Source of the DNA: Heminiphilus faecis
GTDB lineage: Bacteria; Bacteroidota; Bacteroidia; Bacteroidales; Muribaculaceae
DNA: 59,100 bases
Direction: 5' to 3'
Assembly: GCF_008728965.1 (NCBI RefSeq)
Contig: NZ_VSMC01000020.1
Span: 1 to 59,100, forward strand
Positions 52,725-59,100 of the stretch are shown here, piece after piece; the first letter of the stretch is position 1, and each line of letters begins with the position of its first letter. The notes under the pieces were generated by a model. It saw only the letters and a program-made list of their open reading frames with translations, searched no databases and was not told the DNA's origin. The translations under genes and the position numbers were made by a program.

Positions 52725-52759
52725 CGTATTAGTCCAATTGGTCCTATTGGACTAATACG
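52725..52759. promoter_or_regulatory. Probable AraR operator
   Basis: CGTATTAGTCCAAT (52,725-52,738) and ATTGGACTAATACG (52,746-52,759) form a perfect 14-bp inverted repeat around a 7-nt centre that is itself nearly symmetric. It lies about 115 nt before galM. No T-run accompanies it, and it is A+T-balanced, so it looks like a dimeric repressor site. Linking it to AraR is inference. Confidence 0.6.
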
Positions 52760-52774
52760 CATTATTATATACGC

Positions 52775-52807
52775 AGTCGGGGCACCCCGCTATGGAGTGC
52801 CCCGACT
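52775..52807. terminator. Hairpin after secDF
   Basis: AGTCGGGGCAC (52,775-52,785) pairs perfectly with GTGCCCCGACT (52,797-52,807). It lies just past the secDF stop on the minus strand, separating it from the arabinose operon. The following T-run is poor. Confidence 0.7.
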
Positions 52808-52829
52808 TTATCATTGTGGATGTGGGTTA

Positions 52830-55715
52830 TTATGCTTTCTTGGCTTTGCGACGGCTGTCGGTAAGATAAGCCACCGGAGCTGCCACGTAGATAGTGGCGA
52901 GAGTACCGGTGATAACACCGAACAGCATAGCGAATGTGAAGCTGCGTATCGACTCACCGCCGAGGATGAAGATACAGAGCAGCACGAGCAATGTAGAACC
53001 GGAAGTCATGATTGTACGACCCAACGTGCTGTTGATCGACTGGTTGATAAGCGTGAAGAAGTCCTGCTTGGGATAAAGCTGTGTATTCTCGCGCACACGG
53101 TCAAAGACTACCACAGTATCATTGATCTGATAACCGATCACGGTAAGGATAGCGGCTATAAACGTCTGGTCGATCTCCATCGAGAACGGAAGCACTCCCC
53201 AGAAGAGCGAGTAGAAACCGATGATGGTGAATGCCGTAAAGGCCACTGCTGCAAGAGCACCTACCGAGAAAGCCACGTTGTGGAAGCGGAGCAGGATGTA
53301 GAGGAACATCGCTATAAGCGACAGGATAACGGCTATATAAGCGTCCTTTTTCATATCGGCCGCGATAGTCGGACCCACTTTCTGCGAGCTCTGTATACCT
53401 ACATTCTCGTTAGTGGTCGAGAAGTCCTCGAGCGACATGCCGCCGAGTTCATCCTGAAGGCCCTCATAAAGTATCTGTGTGATCTCTTTGTCCACGCCGT
53501 CGGTTTCGCCGTCAATCTTATAGTTGGTCGAGATACGCACCTTTGTGTCATTATCGATAGTGATTACCGAAAGCGAAGCGCCCGGGAACATGGGAGCCAG
53601 CTTCTGCGCAAGCACGTCGGTCTTCACCGGATGGTCAAACTGCACAATGTAGTTGCGGCCACCGGAGAAGTCGATACCTTGGTTCATACCGCGGGCAAAG
53701 AGCGATACAGTCACTACTACCACAAATATGGCGCACACTACAGCCGACAGCTTACGCTGACCGAGGAAGTTGACACGGGTGTTGGTAAACAGGTTCTTGG
53801 ACAGGCTGGTAGTAAATGTAAGACGCTGGAAAGCCGAAGACTTGCCGAAAGCGATAAACACCAGACGGGTCAGGAACACTGCCGTGAAGAACGAGCATAC
53901 GATACCGATGATAAGCGTAGTGGCAAAACCCTTGATAGGACCTGTTCCGTAAAGCAACAGGATAACAGCGGTGATGATCGAAGTAAGGTTAGAGTCGAAA
54001 ATCGCGGAGAAAGCGTTGCTGTAACCGTCGGCGATAGCCTGACGGATATTCTTGCCGGCGCGAAGTTCCTCTTTTGTACGCTCGAAGATAAGCACGTTGG
54101 CATCAACCGCCATACCGAGCGCGAGTACGATACCCGCTATACCCGACAGGGTAAGCACGGCTTGGAACGAAGCGAGGATACCCATCGTGAAAAAGAGGTT
54201 GCACACAAGACCTATGTTAGCCACGAGGCCCGGTATGAAACCGTAAATAGCCATCATGAAGATCATAAGCAGCACGAGAGCTATGATAAACGACAGGAAG
54301 CCGTCGTGTATGGCCTGCTTGCCGAGCGACGGACCGATGACTGTATCGCTTACTATGTCGACCTTGGCGGCCATCTTACCCGATTTGAGCACGTTGGCCA
54401 AGTCCTTGGCGTCCTCTACCGAGAAGTTGCCGGTTATCTGCGAGCGGCCGCCCTCGATTACAGAGTTGATGCGGGGATATGAGTACACATGCTCGTCAAG
54501 CACGATGGCTACGGGCTTGCCGAGGTTGTTCTGTGTCACACGTGCCCAAGCCTTGGCGCCGTCGCTGTTCATGTTCATCGACACATAGTTGCCCTGAAGG
54601 TTGTCGAAGTCGCTCGATGCCGACACTACAACGTCGCCGCCGAGAGCGGGCTTGCCGTTGTTTGACTTCAGCGCTATGAGCGAGTATATCTCGGCCTTGC
54701 GGGTAGTGTTGGTCACGGTGTCGGTGTACTGCACTTCCTGCGGTTTTACCTCCCAGCGGAGTTTGAGGTTCGAGGGAAGTATACGGGCTGCGGTCACGCT
54801 GCCGAGTATGGAGTCTATGACCTCACGGTGAGCTTGAGTGGCCATACCTACCACGGGAGTGCCCTGATAGCCGCTGCCGTCGAAGTAGCCGAAGAGAGTC
54901 GAGGCGGTGCCGGTCGAGTCGCTGCGGAGAGCGGTCTCAAGGGCCATGAGCTGGTTCTGTATCTCGTCAAGAGTGTATACTTCGTAAAATTCGAGGTTAG
55001 CCGATGCTTTTAGGAGTTCACGCACACGGTCATGCTCTTTTACGCCCGGAAGCTCGAGAAGTATCTGGCCGTCCTTTTCAAGCTCCTGAATATTGGGAGC
55101 CACAACACCGAACTGGTCGATACGGTTGCGCAGTACGTTGGTCGAGCTTGACACCCGGTCCTTAACCTCCTGCTTCACGGTAGCCTCTACCTGCTCGGCC
55201 GATTCACCGCGTTTGGCAACATTCTTGAACACTACCGCCATGTCGGCTGCCGGATCGACGCGCTTGTATTCCTTGAAGAAAGCGGCCACATAGTCGCTGG
55301 TCTTGCTCTTCTTCACTACCGAGTCGGTAGCGGCGAGCACGCGGTTAAACGTAGAATTGTCGTCGGCATTGGCAATCGAGCGGAGGATGTCGGGTACCGA
55401 CACCTGCAGGATTACGTTCATACCGCCCTTTAGGTCAAGGCCGAGCCCCACGCCCATCTTCTGAACTTGATTGAACGTATAGCCTAATACAGGGTAAACT
55501 TTCTCTTTACCGATTGAGTCGATGTAGTTTTTGTAGGCTTTCTTGTATGCCTCACCGTTGGCGTCACCGTTGGCCACGACCAACGCATGCTGCTCCGCTT
55601 TATTCTCGTAACGGCTGGTCACCCATGAAAACGAGAGATAAAACAGACACACGAGCACCAAGAAGATAGCTATCACTCCGGAAATTACGCTTCCGGTCGT
55701 ACCTTTGCTTTGCAT
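52830..55715 (-). CDS. secDF: SecDF fusion, protein translocase subunit
   Basis: This 961-residue fused membrane protein uses the proton gradient to help SecYEG export. The SecD half has an N-terminal TM (about 9-30), GVGLGLDLKGGMNVILQV, then periplasmic P1 domains to about 460, and six TMs with GMAVDANVLIFERTKEELR. The SecF half begins near 640, with GIDFSGGRNYIVQF, a second six-TM bundle and VVFDRVREN. The fused form is usual in Bacteroidota. A minus-strand TATATTTG box lies at 55,783-55,776. Confidence 0.96.
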   Translation of the reverse strand: MQSKGTTGSVISGVIAIFLVLVCLFYLSFSWVTSRYENKAEQHALVVANGDANGEAYKKAYKNYIDSIGKEKVYPVLGYTFNQVQKMGVGLGLDLKGGMNVILQVSVPDILRSIANADDNSTFNRVLAATDSVVKKSKTSDYVAAFFKEYKRVDPAADMAVVFKNVAKRGESAEQVEATVKQEVKDRVSSSTNVLRNRIDQFGVVAPNIQELEKDGQILLELPGVKEHDRVRELLKASANLEFYEVYTLDEIQNQLMALETALRSDSTGTASTLFGYFDGSGYQGTPVVGMATQAHREVIDSILGSVTAARILPSNLKLRWEVKPQEVQYTDTVTNTTRKAEIYSLIALKSNNGKPALGGDVVVSASSDFDNLQGNYVSMNMNSDGAKAWARVTQNNLGKPVAIVLDEHVYSYPRINSVIEGGRSQITGNFSVEDAKDLANVLKSGKMAAKVDIVSDTVIGPSLGKQAIHDGFLSFIIALVLLMIFMMAIYGFIPGLVANIGLVCNLFFTMGILASFQAVLTLSGIAGIVLALGMAVDANVLIFERTKEELRAGKNIRQAIADGYSNAFSAIFDSNLTSIITAVILLLYGTGPIKGFATTLIIGIVCSFFTAVFLTRLVFIAFGKSSAFQRLTFTTSLSKNLFTNTRVNFLGQRKLSAVVCAIFVVVVTVSLFARGMNQGIDFSGGRNYIVQFDHPVKTDVLAQKLAPMFPGASLSVITIDNDTKVRISTNYKIDGETDGVDKEITQILYEGLQDELGGMSLEDFSTTNENVGIQSSQKVGPTIAADMKKDAYIAVILSLIAMFLYILLRFHNVAFSVGALAAVAFTAFTIIGFYSLFWGVLPFSMEIDQTFIAAILTVIGYQINDTVVVFDRVRENTQLYPKQDFFTLINQSINSTLGRTIMTSGSTLLVLLCIFILGGESIRSFTFAMLFGVITGTLATIYVAAPVAYLTDSRRKAKKA

Positions 55716-55775
55716 GTGTTGTTAGTTGATGATATTAAGTTATTATGTTAATTTATTCATAAGAATTTCAGGGTG

Positions 55776-55783
55776 CAAATATA
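55776..55783 (-). promoter_or_regulatory. -7 box for secDF
   Basis: TATATTTG on the minus strand, about 60 nt before the secDF ATG. Confidence 0.5.
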
Positions 55784-55855
55784 ATTCTTTTTTCCGTCAT
55801 TACCACAACAGATTGTCGATAAATTAGCCTTATCGTGGGTATTTAAGCGTGTTTT

Positions 55856-56806
55856 TCAATACAAAAGGGCTATATTGTCGACCCACAAGGTCATTCCGGG
55901 AGTACCTTCATAGGCCACGCCGCAGCCCGACGAGGCCATGACCAGCATATGGGTGGGAGTGGCGTCGGCGCTGTCCCAGCCCACTTCTCGTACAGGCACC
56001 ATCTTGCCTCGGCTGTTGCGGGCATAATAGCTGCGGTCGGCCGGTATAAGACCCATGTAATCCTTGTACTCGGGATGCGACGATATGTCGCCGTAATATA
56101 CCGGCAGTTCGTGACCGTGACGCCAGCCACACGACGAGCCGTAGCGTTCGCGGCCGGTGCCAACACGCTTGGCGTAGATATTGCCTTCGGAGTCCTCCCA
56201 GCGGCGCTGCAGAAGTATGTATACCTCAGCATTGTCGGACCCCTCGAGCTGCTTGGACGAAGTGCCGGTGGCACGCATTCGCCGCGCACCTTCGGGTATC
56301 TCGACTTTATAATCGTAGCGCAACGCTTTCGGCCGCCGGCTAAAGGGCACTCCCATCTCCATCTTGGAATAGGGATTGGATGCGTTGCGTATCGGCTCTA
56401 TATTGTAACCGAGATATATCGACCCGGCCACAAGCACTTTCAGATTGACAAGGCCCAGCACCTGCACTTTCTCTATTATTGTCGTCATCATGCAGCACCG
56501 GCCCCCTGAAGGATTTTTGTCCGGAAACACGGCATTGCTCCCCTTCACCACGCCCATCACATTGGCCATGACGTTTGACGTGGCCCACGGCGAGCCCCCT
56601 TTGTTGCTGTAGGGCTTGGAGTTGTCCATTACCTCCTCGGGCCCTATTTCGTAGACCTGCTTCACCTTGCCGCCGAGCACTCTTGACTCATGGATATTGC
56701 GCGTGATCCAATTCTCGAAGTCGCCGTACTTTATCAGCTCGACCGTCTGTGCGACGCCAAAAGAAGCCGCTGACATAATACACAGTATCATCAATATCCT
56801 TCTCAT
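55856..56806 (-). CDS. PCMD-type exported protein
   Basis: This 316-residue protein has a signal peptide (1-19, ending FGVAQ). The mature domain resembles the putative carbohydrate metabolism domain (PCMD) of Bacteroidales surface proteins: NGDFENW-like LIKYGDFENWITR, then the repeated SNVMANVMGVVKGSNAVFPD region, VPFSRRPKALRYDYKVEIP, and a final LWVDNIALLY strand. It is a jelly-roll-like beta protein, perhaps glycan-related. It lies 59 nt after ispF on the same strand. Confidence 0.75.
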   Translation of the reverse strand: MRRILMILCIMSAASFGVAQTVELIKYGDFENWITRNIHESRVLGGKVKQVYEIGPEEVMDNSKPYSNKGGSPWATSNVMANVMGVVKGSNAVFPDKNPSGGRCCMMTTIIEKVQVLGLVNLKVLVAGSIYLGYNIEPIRNASNPYSKMEMGVPFSRRPKALRYDYKVEIPEGARRMRATGTSSKQLEGSDNAEVYILLQRRWEDSEGNIYAKRVGTGRERYGSSCGWRHGHELPVYYGDISSHPEYKDYMGLIPADRSYYARNSRGKMVPVREVGWDSADATPTHMLVMASSGCGVAYEGTPGMTLWVDNIALLY

Positions 56807-56865
56807 AACACGAGCATGAAGTCAATGCCAAGCCTTGCCGCAGTGGAGCCTCGCCAATTCACAGT

Positions 56866-57342
56866 TCATCTGTATATCAGCGCAGTAGCCATAGCCGCTA
56901 TACCTTCGCCGCGGCCGGTGAAGCCGAGCCGTTCGGTAGTCGTAGCCTTAACCGACACAGCCGACACGTCGACCTCCAAGTCGGCCGCTATGCGCTCTGT
57001 CATGACCGGTATGTAGTCAAGCAGTTTTGGTGCCTGCGCCATTATTGTAAGGTCCACATTGCCCACCTTATAACCCGCCTCGGCGAGCAGCTCCCTTACC
57101 CGGCGCAGCAACACACGCGAGTCAGCGCCGCGGTAAGCCTCGTCGGTGTCGGGAAAGTGGTAGCCTATGTCGCGCATGGCCGCCGCTCCGAGCAGCGCGT
57201 CGCTAAGCGCATGCAGCGCCACGTCGGCATCGCTGTGCCCCAGCAACCCCATATGATAAGGCACCTTGACCCCGCCGAGCCACAGCTCGCGCTCCTCGAC
57301 AAGACGGTGCACGTCAAATCCGTTTCCTACCCTTATATCCAT
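56866..57342 (-). CDS. ispF: 2-C-methyl-D-erythritol 2,4-cyclodiphosphate synthase
   Basis: This 158-residue trimeric zinc enzyme belongs to the MEP isoprenoid pathway. Motifs are [10 protein letters not shown] (zinc Asp/His), [20 protein letters not shown], the FPDTDE loop, and the C-terminal signature [19 protein letters not shown]. The start at 57,342 (MDIRVGNG) is the family start. A longer frame to 57,405 would cover the promoter box at 57,382-57,375. Confidence 0.97.
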   Translation of the reverse strand: MDIRVGNGFDVHRLVEERELWLGGVKVPYHMGLLGHSDADVALHALSDALLGAAAMRDIGYHFPDTDEAYRGADSRVLLRRVRELLAEAGYKVGNVDLTIMAQAPKLLDYIPVMTERIAADLEVDVSAVSVKATTTERLGFTGRGEGIAAMATALIYR

Positions 57343-57374
57343 AATCCTTCTTTTTTTATTTTCAGCAATTTTAG

Positions 57375-57382
57375 CAAATATA
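57375..57382 (-). promoter_or_regulatory. -7 box for ispF
   Basis: TATATTTG on the minus strand, 32 nt before the ATG. It decides the start at 57,342. Confidence 0.55.
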
Positions 57383-57450
57383 AGGCATCGGCGGGTCATA
57401 ACCAAATAAAATTTGGCCTTTTACCATATAATATGTTGCGACGCACGGAG

Positions 57451-58635
57451 TTACCGGCTGAAGAGTGTTTTCAGTCCGTCCATGTCAAATGTCAGGGTGA
57501 AGCGAAGTGTCTGGTCGAGAGGCGAAGTCTGCTGCGAGGCTATCATGTAGGCCGCGTCAAGACTGAGCACATTGAGCGCAAAGCCCGCGCCCATGGCGAA
57601 GTACTTGCGCCCCCCCTTGAACTCGTTTTCGTAGTAGTAACCCGCACGCAGAAAAAACTGCCGGTTGTAACTGTATTCGGCTCCTACCGACCACATTATC
57701 TCGCGCAATTCCTCCTTGAAGCCCCCCGGGGCGTCGGAAAACGACTTGAATATGCCCGTTATCGACGACATATTTTCCCAGTCGGCCTCGGCATCAAGAT
57801 ACTCCTCCTCGCTGCCATAGTCTTTAAGCCGGGGCTTGGCCGGCACAAGCAGTTTGTTCAGGTCAAGCGACAGAGCCAGATTATGGTAGTCGGCCAGCGG
57901 AAACGTGAACGTCGTGCCTATGCGCAGATTAGCCGGCAGAAAGGCCGGGTCTTCGCCGTCATTATAGCTCACCTTCGACCCTATGTTGGACAGGTTCCAG
58001 CCAAGCGACCACTGACACTCATTGCGTCCTATCACAGGATACGTCGTATAGTAGCCGGCCACATCGACCGAAAAAGCCGAGGCACCCGTCTGCTGGTCGC
58101 CGGCGTATGAGGTAGAGAAGCCGAGGTCGGAATAAATATAGCGCAATACCACTCCCATCGAATACTTCTCCGACAACTTGCGGGAGTACCCTACATCGAC
58201 CGACAGTTCATAAGGGGTAAGGCTCCGGCCGCCGTACACGTCGCCCGACGTGTCGATCTCTCCGAGCGAAAAGTATCGTAGCGAAGCGCTCAAAGCCTGA
58301 TTGTCGTCGCGCCCTACCTTCCAGTAGCCGGCTACATTGGCCAGAAATATGTCATTGACAATCTTGCGAAGCCATGGAGTATAGCTCAGCGACACAGCGG
58401 CATTGCTGTATGCAAACGCGTACTTAGACGGATTCCAGAACTGCGAATTGGCATCAGGCTCCGTAGCCGCGCCTATGTCGCCCATCGATGCACCGCGGGC
58501 GTCGGGAGCTATGGACAGCGACGTCACACCCGTCTGTATCGGATTGAAGTCATCCTTGCTCTGCCCGTAACACGTCATGTGGGCTGCCGCCGCAACCAGC
58601 AACGCTCCTATAGCACTATTTGTAAAACGATACAT
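57451..58635 (-). CDS. porV: PorV/LptO-type outer-membrane protein of type IX secretion
   Basis: This 394-residue protein has a signal peptide (1-24, ending HMTCYGQS). It is a 14-strand FadL-like barrel with the PorV opening (VTSLSIAPDARGASMGDIG, then ANSQFWNPSKYAFA). LGFSTSYAG and the terminal LRFTLTFDMDGLKTLF also fit. PorV shuttles type IX secretion cargo from the translocon to the attachment complex. Its presence implies that the organism uses this secretion route. ispF follows 108 nt later on the same strand. Confidence 0.88.
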   Translation of the reverse strand: MYRFTNSAIGALLVAAAAHMTCYGQSKDDFNPIQTGVTSLSIAPDARGASMGDIGAATEPDANSQFWNPSKYAFAYSNAAVSLSYTPWLRKIVNDIFLANVAGYWKVGRDDNQALSASLRYFSLGEIDTSGDVYGGRSLTPYELSVDVGYSRKLSEKYSMGVVLRYIYSDLGFSTSYAGDQQTGASAFSVDVAGYYTTYPVIGRNECQWSLGWNLSNIGSKVSYNDGEDPAFLPANLRIGTTFTFPLADYHNLALSLDLNKLLVPAKPRLKDYGSEEEYLDAEADWENMSSITGIFKSFSDAPGGFKEELREIMWSVGAEYSYNRQFFLRAGYYYENEFKGGRKYFAMGAGFALNVLSLDAAYMIASQQTSPLDQTLRFTLTFDMDGLKTLFSR

Positions 58636-58752
58636 CTCCTTACGTAATAACGTTATGTTAATATAACCCGTTTACCCTCGTTTTATTGCCCGGCTCCCAA
58701 AAAACTTCACCGATTATTTGATCCATTGGACAAATTGATCTTATTGATTCAC

Positions 58753-58780
58753 AAAAAGGGGAGAGCCACATGCTCTCCCC
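58753..58780 (-). terminator. Terminator reading leftward
   Basis: GGGGAGAGC and GCTCTCCCC form a perfect 9-bp stem with a 5-nt loop. On the minus strand it is followed by five T. It would end a minus-strand transcript coming from right of 58,800, but no such gene end is visible next to it. Confidence 0.8.
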
Positions 58781-58991
58781 GCGATTAACATTAAACAGGA
58801 CCGATTTTTAAGGCTTATGAGTTTATTTTAGATTTTCAACGGTTTGGCACAACCGTTTGAGGAATAAACATTTAACGGAGTATTTGAGAAACAGCGGTAA
58901 CGAGTTGGAAACCGTGCGATTTTCAGCGATTTGCGGTGCTATGCTGTCAAATAACTCATTTCTTTTGCAAAGGTGGAAAAGCCACTCTACT

Positions 58992-59055
58992 TTGACCCTT
59001 TTGGCCAAACAGAATTCACCCCTTTGGCCATAATATGATTGACCCTTTTGGCCCA
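58992..59055. repeat. Three spaced direct repeats, possible IS21-like end
   Basis: Copies at 58,992 (TTGACCCTTTTGGCCAA), 59,015 (TTCACCCCTTTGGCCAT) and 59,039 (TTGACCCTTTTGGCCCA) are spaced 23 and 24 nt apart. Multiple short terminal repeats of this kind are a feature of IS21-family ends. The element itself would lie outside the window. Confidence 0.5.
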
Positions 59056-59100
59056 AATAACATTAACCGCTTAACACAAGAGTTATTAGAGATTTTTTGT

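Larger units (their letters stand above)
58636..59100. other. Gene-free right end of the window
   Basis: No convincing gene is present. It holds a terminator (58,758-58,780), a short hairpin (AACGGTT/AACCGTT, near 58,842-58,860) and three spaced repeats (58,992-59,055) that may mark an insertion-sequence end. A 77-codon minus-strand frame (58,823-59,056) runs through the repeats and is not believable as a gene. Confidence 0.5.

Noticed and set aside
52797-54482. A 561-codon plus-strand open frame opposite secDF
   Set aside because: It is the mirror of a conserved membrane-protein gene. Its product is very rich in His, Glu and Arg, without family motifs, as expected for antisense of G+C-rich coding DNA.
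58823-59056. A 77-codon minus-strand frame ending before a terminator
   Set aside because: It reads straight through the three direct repeats and has no protein-like pattern.
1-59100. CRISPR arrays or rRNA genes
   Set aside because: No series of regularly spaced identical repeats with unique spacers was seen, and no rRNA-like sequence. The only periodic repeats are the three copies at the right end.

Overview
The window looks like a chromosome segment of a gut Bacteroidales bacterium, most likely Muribaculaceae-like. The evidence is the Bacteroidota promoter signature TAnnTTTG before many genes, a PorV-type type IX secretion protein, a fused SecDF, a Bacteroides-style arabinose operon with a Nudix-type AraR, BACON and PCMD surface proteins, and few Shine-Dalgarno sites. 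The genus is inferred from gene content only.

Region 1 (about 1-22,500) is an accessory island, visibly richer in A+T than the rest. An intact IS4-type insertion sequence (305-1610, with a 9-bp target duplication) sits exactly at the stop codon of a 978-residue protein gene. Next come an hsdM-like remnant, a small Cys-rich protein, a 554-residue protein with a degenerate YqiA-like domain, and a tight minus-strand cluster running from 13,051 down to 7,461. Its order is a ClpX-like AAA+ unfoldase, a SecB-like chaperone fusion, a PP2C phosphatase, a multi-pass membrane protein, a KptA/Tpt1 RNA 2'-phosphotransferase broken by a frameshift, a small protein resembling the FtsZ C-terminal domain, and a metallophosphoesterase. 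Upstream lie four small ORFs, three of which share a C-terminal motif, and a divergent 945-residue helical protein. This is the best candidate for an undescribed system. It combines protein unfolding or chaperoning, protein dephosphorylation and RNA-end chemistry. The island then holds a decayed MobV relaxase with a possible oriT, a lipoprotein, a CoiA-like nuclease and an AbiH-family phage-defence protein.

Region 2 (about 22,800-45,050) is ordinary core and carbohydrate chromosome: a secreted Ere/ChaN-like protein, a GH13 enzyme, a BACON lipoprotein, trmD behind a duplicated promoter, pckA, a GH29 fucosidase, ogt, a MalY/PatB-type aminotransferase, the stringent-response gene rsh next to a PgpH-type c-di-AMP phosphodiesterase, a DUF4919 protein, a radical SAM enzyme, an LD-carboxypeptidase, a DUF418 membrane protein, rex, a ligand-less FAH-fold protein, a GH43 enzyme, an ORF6N protein and tRNA-Arg(CCU).

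Region 3 (about 45,100-52,760) is a complete L-arabinose operon on the minus strand: galM, sodium/sugar symporter, araR, araD, araA and araB. A 14-bp perfect inverted repeat before galM is the likely AraR operator, and a terminator follows araB. Region 4 (52,770-59,100) holds secDF, a PCMD protein, ispF and porV. It ends in three ~23.5-bp-spaced repeats that may be the end of an IS21-like element.
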